Shown: positions 9,336 through 16,477 of the stretch, piece by piece
How positions within the stretch are numbered: position 1 is the first letter of the stretch
Layout: each line of letters begins with the position of its first letter
Assembly (NCBI GenBank): GCA_040882505.1
Contig: JBBEBE010000002.1
Location: 310,001 to 374,000 of the forward strand
DNA: 64,000 nt
Reading direction: 5' to 3'
Origin: JBBEBE01 sp040882505
GTDB lineage: Bacteria; Bacteroidota; Rhodothermia; Balneolales; Balneolaceae
Notes under the pieces: generated by a model
The model's database searches: none
Told to the model about the DNA's origin: nothing
The model's input: only the letters and a program-made list of their open reading frames with translations
Program-made: the position numbers and the translations under genes

Positions 9336-10316
9336 ATGACAAATAAAGGGAATCCATATCGTATCTACTTAGATCATAATATTTATGATGATCTATCAAA
9401 AAACAGATATAAAATAACTTCAGACATGGATTATAAATTAGTTTTTTCAGGTATCACCCTTGAAGAATTTGCAATAACTTCTAAAAAGTACAGAGATGGA
9501 TTTCTGAAAATAATCAATGAATATGATTCAGAATACATCTGGATAGAAAATGGCTTGGCTTACTTTAAAGAGGCTGACGCATTTGAACAACTTGAAGAAT
9601 ACCTAAACAACATCAAAAAGTACCCAGGGTCGAAAGAAATGTTTGATCTTGCCTTAAAGCTTCATGGTGGTAATGAAGAGGTTAGTTTTGATGATTTGGT
9701 CTCAAATCAAAAGAAAGCTTTTTCTGATTTATTGAATTCTACTTTGGATAATTTGGATGAAGGTGAGCAACAACAAATAAAACCTCTTATCGATTTGATT
9801 ATAAATCAAGTAGGTTCAGTTTTTGATCTTATGAAAGATACTCTTAAGGATCATTTTACAGACAATAGTGTTCCTAATCCCCGAAAAGGTTTAGAAGAAA
9901 CTACTGGACTTTCTTCTTTGCAATTAAACAACATTTCAACTCCAAATATTCTTCAAACGATATTCGAAAGAATAAGAGAAAAGAACGCAGATGGAGATAT
10001 TTTTAAATCTCCAGAGGACTATTTTGATTGGAGTTTATATAATGTTAAAGAGGATGACATCTATGGAAAAATTAATGTGATTTTTAACTTTCTAAACATG
10101 GTTGGTTATTGGCCAGACAAAAAAATTGAAAAAGAGAATAAATTTAGAGCGGCAATGAGTGATTCACAGCATGCAGGTTATGCTGCATATACAAATGAAA
10201 TTTTCACTCGTGATGAAGGATTTGCCAAGCGTATGAATGCTGTTTATGAGTACCTGAATATTGGTACAAAAATCACATTTTTCACTTTAAATCAGATTAA
10301 TGGCTCAGACGGCTAA
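9336..10316 (+). CDS. PIN-like domain protein, cassette-borne
   Basis: Protein of 326 residues; I do not recognise a named family. The N-terminus RIYLDHNIYDDL (Asp13) followed by FSGITLEEFA (Glu43/Glu44), and a C-terminal segment MSDSQHAGYA (Asp276) plus FTRDEGFAKRM (Asp293), reproduce the spacing logic of PIN-like nucleases, whose four acidic residues bind metal for RNA cleavage. Here the two halves are separated by a helical insert of over 200 residues, far longer than a VapC. No signal peptide or membrane segment is seen and no antitoxin-like partner precedes it. The TAA stop lies inside the first attC box, as usual for cassettes. A defence or toxin role is inference only. Confidence 0.55.
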   Translation: MTNKGNPYRIYLDHNIYDDLSKNRYKITSDMDYKLVFSGITLEEFAITSKKYRDGFLKIINEYDSEYIWIENGLAYFKEADAFEQLEEYLNNIKKYPGSKEMFDLALKLHGGNEEVSFDDLVSNQKKAFSDLLNSTLDNLDEGEQQQIKPLIDLIINQVGSVFDLMKDTLKDHFTDNSVPNPRKGLEETTGLSSLQLNNISTPNILQTIFERIREKNADGDIFKSPEDYFDWSLYNVKEDDIYGKINVIFNFLNMVGYWPDKKIEKENKFRAAMSDSQHAGYAAYTNEIFTRDEGFAKRMNAVYEYLNIGTKITFFTLNQINGSDG

Positions 10317-10462
10317 CAAACGTTTCAAGTCGGATTTAGGTAGGGGCGTTGGTAAGATTGTGGACAATAAAATTAATCCGTTACTTCGAACAAAAGCGAA
10401 TATCTGCGCCGCCTGCATCCCAAAGCTTTTGCGAAGAGAGTCTTAAAAGCCCGTTCATTAGC
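10312..10462 (+). repeat. attC-like recombination site 1
   Basis: The left box GCTAACAAACG (10312-10322) and right box CGTTCATTAGC (10452-10462) pair with two mismatches. Next to them GTTTCAAGTC and GAGTCTTAAAAG form weaker inner arms. The 151-base length is long for attC but possible. The left box overlaps the stop codon of the preceding gene. Confidence 0.6.
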
Positions 10463-10476
10463 TTAAAAGAAAAAAT

Positions 10477-10965
10477 ATGAGTATAGATTGGAATGCAATT
10501 TTAAATGGAAGTATTACATTTTTACTTCTTATAGTATTGAAAACTTTGCTCGATATGAGGCTTGCACAATTTTTTGTCAAATGGTTTTCATGGATACCCT
10601 TGAGGAACTACTTTCGAGATAAGCCAACGCAAATATCCGGTCAGTGGGATCAAGTATGGGGCTCAGCAAATAGCACATCATTCAAGTCAGAGGTTGATCG
10701 ACATAGTCACCCTAACATTAAGCAGATGGGTTCATATTGCTATGGTGAATTTATTTCCAAGAATGGAACATATGTCGTATTCGGCAGGGTTATAGGTGAT
10801 TATTTTGTTGGTGACTGGTATGACAAAAAAGATCCAAAAGGGTATTTTGGTGCATTTCAGCTTCAAATTCATGATTCAAATAACATGAAGGGACGGTGGG
10901 TCGGTCATTCCAAAACAGTTCATGAGGTGAAAGGAGATGAATGGGTTTGGAAAAAAGTCAGCTAA
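10477..10965 (+). CDS. Membrane-anchored beta-rich protein, cassette-borne
   Basis: Protein of 162 residues of unknown family. One hydrophobic segment (about residues 7-27, ILNGSITFLLLIVLKTLL) is followed by a basic/aromatic stretch and then a roughly 110-residue domain rich in beta-type alternation and Trp/Gly: ISGQWDQVWG, GSYCYGEFISKNGTYVVFG, YFVGDWYD, MKGRWVGHS. A GxW opening with several later G-x-W/Y strands suggests a small lipocalin-like barrel facing the cytoplasm or periplasm. The plan (N-terminal membrane anchor plus small beta-barrel) resembles Cap15-type immune effectors, but I see no nucleotidyltransferase partner, so this is only an analogy. The stop overlaps attC site 2. Confidence 0.5.
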   Translation: MSIDWNAILNGSITFLLLIVLKTLLDMRLAQFFVKWFSWIPLRNYFRDKPTQISGQWDQVWGSANSTSFKSEVDRHSHPNIKQMGSYCYGEFISKNGTYVVFGRVIGDYFVGDWYDKKDPKGYFGAFQLQIHDSNNMKGRWVGHSKTVHEVKGDEWVWKKVS

Positions 10966-11049
10966 CAAGCGTTTCAAGCGGACTCGTTCAAGGTTCGGAA
11001 CCTTAATTTTAAAAACTTTGCTCGCCGCTTAAACGCTGGGCCGTTATAC
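10961..11049 (+). repeat. attC recombination site 2 (best preserved)
   Basis: The left arm GCTAACAAGCGTTTCAAGCGG (positions 10961-10981) pairs with the right arm CCGCTTAAACGCTGGGCCGTTATAC, whose GTTATAC box is at 11043-11049. The centre holds a perfect small hairpin (AAGGTTC-G-GAACCTT). Size 89 bases, outer boxes and asymmetric arms match the integron attC plan closely. Confidence 0.85.
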
Positions 11050-11103
11050 TTCGTGGTAAAATCAATCGTTTTTACAAGTGAGAGAGATTAACTACATTTT
11101 GAT

Positions 11104-11343
11104 ATGTCTGAGAAAGAACTCATAAAACAAATTAAAAAGCTCCCATCTGAAGCCAGACAAGAAGCGGCAGATTTTGTCGAATTTCTTACCAAGAAGTACA
11201 TCCAACAATCAGGGGAAAGGGATATTTCAAAGAAGCAGTCTATTCTAGACAGCTCATTCAGAGGAATGTGGAAAGATCGTGAAGATCTAAAGGATAGCAC
11301 GAAATGGGTTCGAGAACTTCGAAAAAGTCGTTGGGCAAAATAG
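11104..11343 (+). CDS. DUF2281/VapB-like antitoxin
   Basis: Protein of 79 residues, acidic/basic mixed and helical, beginning MSEKELIKQIKKLPSEARQE and followed by ADFVEFLTKKY. This is the DUF2281-type antitoxin start found directly upstream of PIN toxins. Antitoxins of this kind bind and block the toxin through the C-terminal tail (here the basic, Trp-containing WVRELRKSRW end) and usually autoregulate the operon. The gene is 8 bases upstream of the PIN gene in the same cassette, the usual arrangement of a toxin-antitoxin pair stabilising an integron array. Confidence 0.8.
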   Translation: MSEKELIKQIKKLPSEARQEAADFVEFLTKKYIQQSGERDISKKQSILDSSFRGMWKDREDLKDSTKWVRELRKSRWAK

Positions 11344-11351
11344 GCTAATCA

Positions 11352-11753
11352 ATGGCTCAACTGGTAATTGTCGACACAGATATTCTCATTGATTTCGGTC
11401 TTGATGAAGACAATGCTGTTAAGGCAATGGCAATTCTTGAAAGTAATTATCAGTTAGCGACCAGTGTAATTACGGTGATGGAACTCTACTCTGGGTGTAG
11501 AAGCAAAAAAGATTTAAAGAGAGTAGATGAACTGATTACTGACATACAAATTCAGTTCGTTTCAACTGTGGTTTCGACCAAAGCATTTGAGCTAATGAAA
11601 AAGTTCAGGTCGAGCCATGGTGTTGAAATTAATGACATGCTGATTGCTGCTACCACGATAGAAGCAGGAGCTAAAATGATCAGTAAGAATCAAAAGCACT
11701 ATCAATTTATTCCGAGCCTTGACCTGCTTGAATACCCGTTAGGCGAAGTATAA
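11352..11753 (+). CDS. vapC: VapC-family PIN-domain toxin (ribonuclease)
   Basis: Protein of 133 residues, typical VapC size. The metal-binding acids are at the expected places: Asp8/Asp10 in VIVDTDILIDF, Glu44 in TVMELYSG, Asp95 in INDMLIAATTIEAG, and Asn113 in the SKNQKHYQFI stretch, where many family members have Thr-x-Asn. The family cleaves tRNA or rRNA and is neutralised by its upstream antitoxin. It is the second gene of the toxin-antitoxin cassette; its stop is followed at once by the third attC-like arm. Confidence 0.88.
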   Translation: MAQLVIVDTDILIDFGLDEDNAVKAMAILESNYQLATSVITVMELYSGCRSKKDLKRVDELITDIQIQFVSTVVSTKAFELMKKFRSSHGVEINDMLIAATTIEAGAKMISKNQKHYQFIPSLDLLEYPLGEV

Positions 11754-11825
11754 TCAGCGTTTCAATCAACTGGAATCGTTGGAGTCCCTATAGTGCTTTA
11801 AAGTCCAGTCGGTTGAATGCTACCC
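11748..11825 (+). repeat. attC-like site 3, right end degraded
   Basis: The left arm GTATAATCAGCGTTTCAATCAACTGGA starts at 11748 (GTATAA mirrors the GTTATAC box that opens this cassette) and pairs imperfectly with TCCAGTCGGTTGAATGCT at 11804-11821. The expected terminal GTT box is not visible, so the array end appears decayed just before the convergent ftsE stop. Confidence 0.6.
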
Positions 11826-11839
11826 ACAAGTCACCCCCC

Positions 11840-12517
11840 TCAAACCTTGCTCACCTCTTCCAACTTCCCGTCGGCAATACGAATGGTTCGGGCAGGGTAG
11901 TGACGTACCGTTTCGTAGTCGTGAGTGACCATCAGAATGGCCATTCCGCGGCGGTTGATCTGCTGCAAAAGTTTCATGATGGCATCGGTTGCTTCCGGGT
12001 CCAGGTTTCCGGTGGGCTCGTCGGCCAAGAGGATCCGTGGCTCGTTGGCCAATGCCCGGGCGATGACCACTCGTTGCTGCTCTCCGCCAGATAGGTCGTC
12101 CGGCATCGCTTTTCGGCGGTGGCTGAGCCCGACCATCCCAAGGACCTCCAACGCTCGTTCTTTGATCAAGCTCTGTCGATGACCGGTAACCTCCAGTGCG
12201 AATGCGATATTGTCATAGACATTGCGGTCCGGCAGGAGTTGGAAATCCTGAAACACAATCCCGAGGCGACGGCGTAAGATGGGAATCTGCTTTTCGGGGA
12301 GGGTGTGAAGGTCCAAACCGGCCACCCGCAAACTGCCTTCATCCGGTTCGATATCCCGATAGAGAAGTTTCAAAAAGGAGCTTTTACCGGCACCGGTTTT
12401 TCCGATCAGGTAACAAAACTCTCCCTGATCCAGTGTGAACTCCAGACGGTCCAGGACCGTACGATATCCGTATTGAACCGTAACACCGTTCATGGAGACG
12501 ACAATAGACTCTAACAT
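11840..12517 (-). CDS. ftsE: FtsE-like cell-division ABC ATPase
   Basis: Protein of 225 residues, the size of FtsE. It has Walker A GKTGAGKSS (from residue 39), the FQDFQLLPD Q-loop region, signature LSGGEQQR, Walker B ILLADEPTGNLDP and the switch His in VTHDYE. FtsE with FtsX activates peptidoglycan hydrolases at division; the related LolD/MacB ATPases are close look-alikes. No ftsX lies next to it, so its membrane partner must be elsewhere, which lowers certainty of the exact name. It is the last gene of the minus-strand operon and its start overlaps the methyltransferase stop by 7 bases. Confidence 0.8.
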   Translation of the reverse strand: MLESIVVSMNGVTVQYGYRTVLDRLEFTLDQGEFCYLIGKTGAGKSSFLKLLYRDIEPDEGSLRVAGLDLHTLPEKQIPILRRRLGIVFQDFQLLPDRNVYDNIAFALEVTGHRQSLIKERALEVLGMVGLSHRRKAMPDDLSGGEQQRVVIARALANEPRILLADEPTGNLDPEATDAIMKLLQQINRRGMAILMVTHDYETVRHYPARTIRIADGKLEEVSKV

Positions 12518-13287
12518 TGGCAGACAAATGTGATTCGCAGACTCTTCCGGGTAGCCGGTTGCAGCCGGAAGTTGTCATATTTGTGGAGAAGACGAAAGGG
12601 AGATGTTTCAATCTGCGCTTCAATCTCCTCCATGGGGTAGATACGTTGGCGGTGCTCTTCCAACCACGGCTCTCCGCTCCGTTTGTCCGGATCGGACGGC
12701 TCAATCCAGAACCGGTTCTGATGGATCCGCTCCTCCTCCAAATAGCGACTCTCCTGACGGAACTGCCACTCTCCCGATTGGACCGGTTCGAAGTGATTCA
12801 GTCGCGCTTCGGCATCACGGGAGTTGGCTTCCGTCGAAATGTCAAAGATGAGCAGCCCGCCTGGTCGAAGCGTTCGGTGCATTTGTTGGAGCGCGATGGA
12901 GACCTCGGACGGCTCCAACAGATAGTTGAGACTGTCGAAGAGGCAGAGGACCGCATCATACTCATGGAGATGTTTTAGGCTCATCATATCCGTCATGTCG
13001 GCCACGTCGAACTGGACAGGAGAGAGGGCCAGGGCCGCTTTCTTGCGAGCAATCCGAATCATCGCCTCCGACAGGTCGGTAGCCGTGACGTCGTAGGTGC
13101 CCAGCTCGTCGAGTGAGAGCGCCAGCGACCCGGTTCCGCACGCCACTTCCAAAATGCGCTTCGTTTCGGAGCCGTGGAGCTGAATCAATTCGTCGATGTA
13201 GTCTGCCCATGCGTCGTAGTCGACATTCCCCATCAAGGTGTCATAGAGGGCGGCAAGAGCATGATAGGGAGCAGAGTGTTCAGACAT
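12511..13287 (-). CDS. Class I SAM-dependent methyltransferase
   Basis: Protein of 258 residues. The N-terminal YHALAALYDTLM and the SAM-binding motif I ILEVACGTGSLAL (about residues 45-57), then ATDLSEAMI, VQFDVADM and LRPGGLLIFDI, identify a Rossmann-fold methyltransferase of the YcgJ/UbiE-like small-molecule group. The substrate cannot be told. It sits between pdxA (6 bases upstream) and ftsE (7-base overlap), so it is cotranscribed with both. No export signal. Confidence 0.85.
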   Translation of the reverse strand: MSEHSAPYHALAALYDTLMGNVDYDAWADYIDELIQLHGSETKRILEVACGTGSLALSLDELGTYDVTATDLSEAMIRIARKKAALALSPVQFDVADMTDMMSLKHLHEYDAVLCLFDSLNYLLEPSEVSIALQQMHRTLRPGGLLIFDISTEANSRDAEARLNHFEPVQSGEWQFRQESRYLEEERIHQNRFWIEPSDPDKRSGEPWLEEHRQRIYPMEEIEAQIETSPFRLLHKYDNFRLQPATRKSLRITFVCQC

Positions 13288-13293
13288 TGGTGA

Positions 13294-14301
13294 TCAGTCG
13301 CTTCCGTTGGATCGTTGCGTAGCGAGGGATCGAGCCATCTCGATGGCGGCGCTCATCGAGTCGGGTTTGGCGACCCCTTTGCCGGCGATCGCAAATCCGG
13401 TCCCGTGATCCGGGGAGGTCCGGAGGATGGGAAGGCCGGCCGTGAAATTGACGCCTTTGCCAAAGGAGAGAGTCTTGAACGGGATGAGGCCCTGGTCGTG
13501 ATACATGGCCAGAACTCCATCGACCTCTTTCCATTGCCCGCTGCCGAAAAATCCGTCGGCCGGGTGGGGGCCCGTGACGTGGAGTCCCCGTGTTCGGGCC
13601 TCGGCCAGGACGGGTTTCAGGATGTCGATCTCTTCCCGCCCGATCACTCCACCGTCTCCGGCGTGCGGATTCAGACCCAATACCGCAATGGAGGGGTTCT
13701 CCACACCAAAGTCCTGAGTGAGCGAGGTGTGAAACCGGTTCAACTGGAGCTCGATTTCGTCCCGTGTGATCGCATTCGCGACGTCGCGCAACGGAATGTG
13801 GATGGTGACCAGGGCGACACGCAGCTCGTCGGTGCAGAGAATCATCTGCACCCGGTCGGTGCCGGTCTGGTGGGCCAGAAACTCGGTGTGGCCCGGCCAT
13901 GGGTAGTCGGCTTGCGAGATCGCCTCCTTGGAGATGGGGGCCGTGACCATGGCGTCGGCCGTTCCCTCCATGCAGAGATCAATCGCCAGCTGGACCGCCT
14001 GCATGGAGGCGGTGCCGGATGCAACAGTCGGTCTGCCCGGACTCCACGGCTGGCCACTCATGTCGACGGGGAGCACCGGCAGCGTCGGTTTTGGATGGTC
14101 GAGATCCGCGTCGGTCCATGCGTCGACGGATGTGAGGGTGGCCGAAAGGTTCAGCGAGTGAAGGGTTCGTTCAAAAAGCGCCGGATCGCCGATCAACAGG
14201 GGATGGATGTCGGGCCGTTCTCCCTTTAAAAGTGCTTTCAGAGCAACTTCAGGGCCAATGCCGTTGGGATCTCCCATCGTAATGGCGATTCGGGGTTTCA
14301 T
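13294..14301 (-). CDS. pdxA: 4-hydroxythreonine-4-phosphate dehydrogenase PdxA
   Basis: Protein of 335 residues, full family length. PdxA oxidises 4-phosphohydroxy-L-threonine with NAD for pyridoxal 5'-phosphate synthesis (DXP-dependent route). It has the opening IAITMGDPNGIGPEV and the three metal-binding histidines His138 (PGHTEFLA), His213 (GLNPHAGDGG) and His268 (YHDQGLIPFK). It overlaps the upstream GWxTD gene by 4 bases (ATGA). Supply of PLP is worth noting because three PLP enzymes lie further right, though there is no direct link. PdxA homologues in sugar clusters can act on other hydroxy acids; the operon here argues for the vitamin role. Confidence 0.93.
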   Translation of the reverse strand: MKPRIAITMGDPNGIGPEVALKALLKGERPDIHPLLIGDPALFERTLHSLNLSATLTSVDAWTDADLDHPKPTLPVLPVDMSGQPWSPGRPTVASGTASMQAVQLAIDLCMEGTADAMVTAPISKEAISQADYPWPGHTEFLAHQTGTDRVQMILCTDELRVALVTIHIPLRDVANAITRDEIELQLNRFHTSLTQDFGVENPSIAVLGLNPHAGDGGVIGREEIDILKPVLAEARTRGLHVTGPHPADGFFGSGQWKEVDGVLAMYHDQGLIPFKTLSFGKGVNFTAGLPILRTSPDHGTGFAIAGKGVAKPDSMSAAIEMARSLATQRSNGSD

Positions 14302-15677
14302 CGCTCCTCTACACCTATGCGTCTGAAATCGCCAAAGCCGGTCGTGGCTTCAAACAGAATGACCCGGTCTGGATAGTACCAGCGTTCTTGTGTGGCTTGA
14401 CCCGGCGGGTAGCGTCGCTCGGTCCGTTCGGGGGGCCCCAGGCGAATCCAGGTTCGGCCCTGGTCCGACTCGTACCCCGGCTGTTCCGGTGTGGTGTAGG
14501 TCTCCCACGCATGGTCGATACGCCGATAGTACTCCACCATCAACTCGTTGTATTCGGTATCCGGAGTGGGGTCGCGCTCTTTCCAGAATGCGAGCCACGC
14601 CTGTTCGCGACCGGCTGCCGACCCGCGTTTGATCTCGCGCAACGGATCTTCCGGAAGGATGAACCGAAGCATGTCGATGGCGACGTCCAGATTCAACAAG
14701 CTCACAGGCATGTTGGCCCATCGGGGGGTGACGGTTTGTCGGGCAACGGGTTCGGATTCTCCGTCTCTCAACAACTCGATTCGATGGGGCCGGCTGGGCC
14801 AGTTCTCGTTCGGAATCGGGAGCAACCAGACAGAAGCGGATGCGGCCTCCGAGTCACCTGTCTGGATCGAAATTTTCGGTGTGCCGTGCCGGTTGAGCAG
14901 CTCGAAAGAGTGGGCATCGATTCGAGAATCCGGCGTTAGGGATTGCTCAAAGAGGGGTTCCTGGTCGGTCCGATTCTCTTCCGGACGAATCCGTACAGTC
15001 AACGAGGCGTCCTCCTCCGGGGGAACAAGAACCATCAAGGTGTACACCTCGCCATACCGCGCATCCGTTCCCATATTCATGAGGGTCACGTGATGAGCCG
15101 ATTCACTCTGCCCGGACTCTTTCAAGACAAGCAATCGGGGCTCTTTCCACGCTTCCGGTACCTGAATGGTCAACCGGCCATCCCGGGAAGCATTCCTTGG
15201 ATTTCGTTGTCCCGAAGAAGTTCTGTTGGCGCTCGCAACCCGCCGAAACGTGCTCTCTGCATGATAAAGTTGATACTCACCGGGCGGAACCCGAAACGCA
15301 AGAGTCCCTTCTACATGGGAGGACTCCTCCTGCGTCTCTTCATACGTGGCGGTTCGAACCGTGTCCGTCCAACTCTCCCTCGCTACAGGCCGGTCACCGT
15401 CGCGAAGTTCCAGATCCATCCGGAGCTCGGACTCATACCCCGTATCCTCACCCGTTGTCGTTGAGCGCCGAAACGGAAGCTGTTCGTATGATGCACGGAA
15501 GGTGTAGAGAATCAGGGATTCGTTCGTGTCGGACGGGAAGAGGATGGCCTGCTCCTGTAAAACCGAGGATCGATTTTGCTGAACCAGTTGAGGGTAGGTC
15601 AAGGATCGCTGCGCCTGTACGAATTCTGAAGAAAAAGCGAGAAGGAGCAACAGTAGAGGTATCCATCGAGTGTTCAT
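14298..15677 (-). CDS. GWxTD domain exported protein
   Basis: Protein of 459 residues with a Sec signal peptide (LLLLLLAFSSEFVQAQ, cut around residue 22). The C-terminal part holds the GWxTD-type region: WLAFWKERDPTPDTEYNE, then SDQGRTWIRLGPP and the closing WYYPDRVILFE. These proteins are common in Bacteroidota and Acidobacteria, are periplasmic or outer-membrane associated, and have no settled function. The middle is beta-rich with no catalytic motif that I can see. It overlaps the TPR gene upstream and pdxA downstream by 4 bases each, so all three are tightly coupled. Confidence 0.85.
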   Translation of the reverse strand: MNTRWIPLLLLLLAFSSEFVQAQRSLTYPQLVQQNRSSVLQEQAILFPSDTNESLILYTFRASYEQLPFRRSTTTGEDTGYESELRMDLELRDGDRPVARESWTDTVRTATYEETQEESSHVEGTLAFRVPPGEYQLYHAESTFRRVASANRTSSGQRNPRNASRDGRLTIQVPEAWKEPRLLVLKESGQSESAHHVTLMNMGTDARYGEVYTLMVLVPPEEDASLTVRIRPEENRTDQEPLFEQSLTPDSRIDAHSFELLNRHGTPKISIQTGDSEAASASVWLLPIPNENWPSRPHRIELLRDGESEPVARQTVTPRWANMPVSLLNLDVAIDMLRFILPEDPLREIKRGSAAGREQAWLAFWKERDPTPDTEYNELMVEYYRRIDHAWETYTTPEQPGYESDQGRTWIRLGPPERTERRYPPGQATQERWYYPDRVILFEATTGFGDFRRIGVEER

Positions 15678-16366
15678 CGGTTTTCCGGCCCTGTCGGTTC
15701 ATTGCAGGAACACCCGGCGTGTCCGGGTGCAGGTTCTTTTTCGAGATGTTCTCGCACGGTATCAAGGAGCGATTGCATCTCCTCGTGATCCGGAGACATC
15801 TCCAGACCTTTAACGAGATACTCTTCGGACTGTTGTATGGCTCCGGATCGATGAAGAACCCACCCAATGGTGAACCAGGCGTCTCCAAATTGCGGATCCA
15901 GGTCGATCGCCACTTGATAACATTTACAAGCTTCAATGGGTTGATCCTGTCTCAAAAAGAAATTCCCCAAATTGAAGTGGGTGATCGGGTCGTCGGGAGC
16001 CAACTGTGTCAGGTAATGGAACAGTTCATGTGCCCGGTTTTGTTCCCCGAGCTGCTCCTGGATATCGGCCAAATTATTCATCGACGGAATGTGATCCGGC
16101 TTGTAATCCAGTACCTGAAGGTAGATGTCTGTCGCCTCTTCCAGGCGATCCAGTTCCGTCAAGGTATTGCCGAGATTGTAGAGAATGACAGGACGATCCG
16201 GATCCAGCTCTCTGGCCCGGTTCAGCGCCGTCAGTGACGATTCATACCGGCCGCAGAGGTAGAGTCCCACGCCTTTCTCCATCCATAGGGAGGCATTGTC
16301 TGGCGCACTCTCGAGCTCCGTTTCAATGGCTTGAATCTGTGATTCGAGGTCCTCTAATTGATTCAT
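15674..16366 (-). CDS. TPR-repeat protein
   Basis: Protein of 230 residues built from about five tetratricopeptide repeats (for example ALNRARELDPDRPVILYNLG and ACKCYQVAIDLDPQFGDAW), followed by a short tail rich in Cys and Pro (PAPGHAGCSCNEP). TPRs are protein-binding superhelices; no catalytic domain is present. I chose ATG at 16366 (MNQLEDLESQ); a further upstream ATG at 16429 adds 21 residues that look unlike the family. It is the first gene of the operon leading through GWxTD, pdxA and methyltransferase to ftsE. No signal peptide, so presumably cytoplasmic. Confidence 0.8.
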   Translation of the reverse strand: MNQLEDLESQIQAIETELESAPDNASLWMEKGVGLYLCGRYESSLTALNRARELDPDRPVILYNLGNTLTELDRLEEATDIYLQVLDYKPDHIPSMNNLADIQEQLGEQNRAHELFHYLTQLAPDDPITHFNLGNFFLRQDQPIEACKCYQVAIDLDPQFGDAWFTIGWVLHRSGAIQQSEEYLVKGLEMSPDHEEMQSLLDTVREHLEKEPAPGHAGCSCNEPTGPENR

Positions 16367-16477
16367 GGGAAACGTCGGTCTCGGTCCAAAAGTCGTCCGG
16401 TCGAATTCCGGATTTACCGAAAGATACAAAGATACAACGTTGTCTGAAGGGCTTCGTTCCAGGATTCCGGAACCGGG

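Larger units (their letters stand above)
9305..11825 (+). mobile_element. Integron-type gene cassette array without integrase (CALIN-like)
   Basis: Three consecutive units have the same plan: an AT-rich gene or gene pair reading left to right, its stop codon overlapping or abutting a TAAC/TAAT box, then a long imperfect palindrome ending in a GTT-type box. Boundaries are near GTTAGC at 9305, CGTTCATTAGC at 10452-10462 and GTTATAC at 11043-11049; the last right end is degraded. The boxes follow the attC plan (RYYYAAC ... GTTRRRY outer boxes with inner complementary arms). No tyrosine integrase gene lies in the window, so this fits a cluster of attC sites lacking an integrase. Base composition is clearly lower in GC than either flank, which points to acquisition. 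Confidence 0.75.

Noticed and set aside
13315..16237. Plus-strand open frames over pdxA and over GWxTD/TPR
   Set aside because: They are opposite to genes with clear catalytic or repeat motifs and overlapping ATGA junctions.
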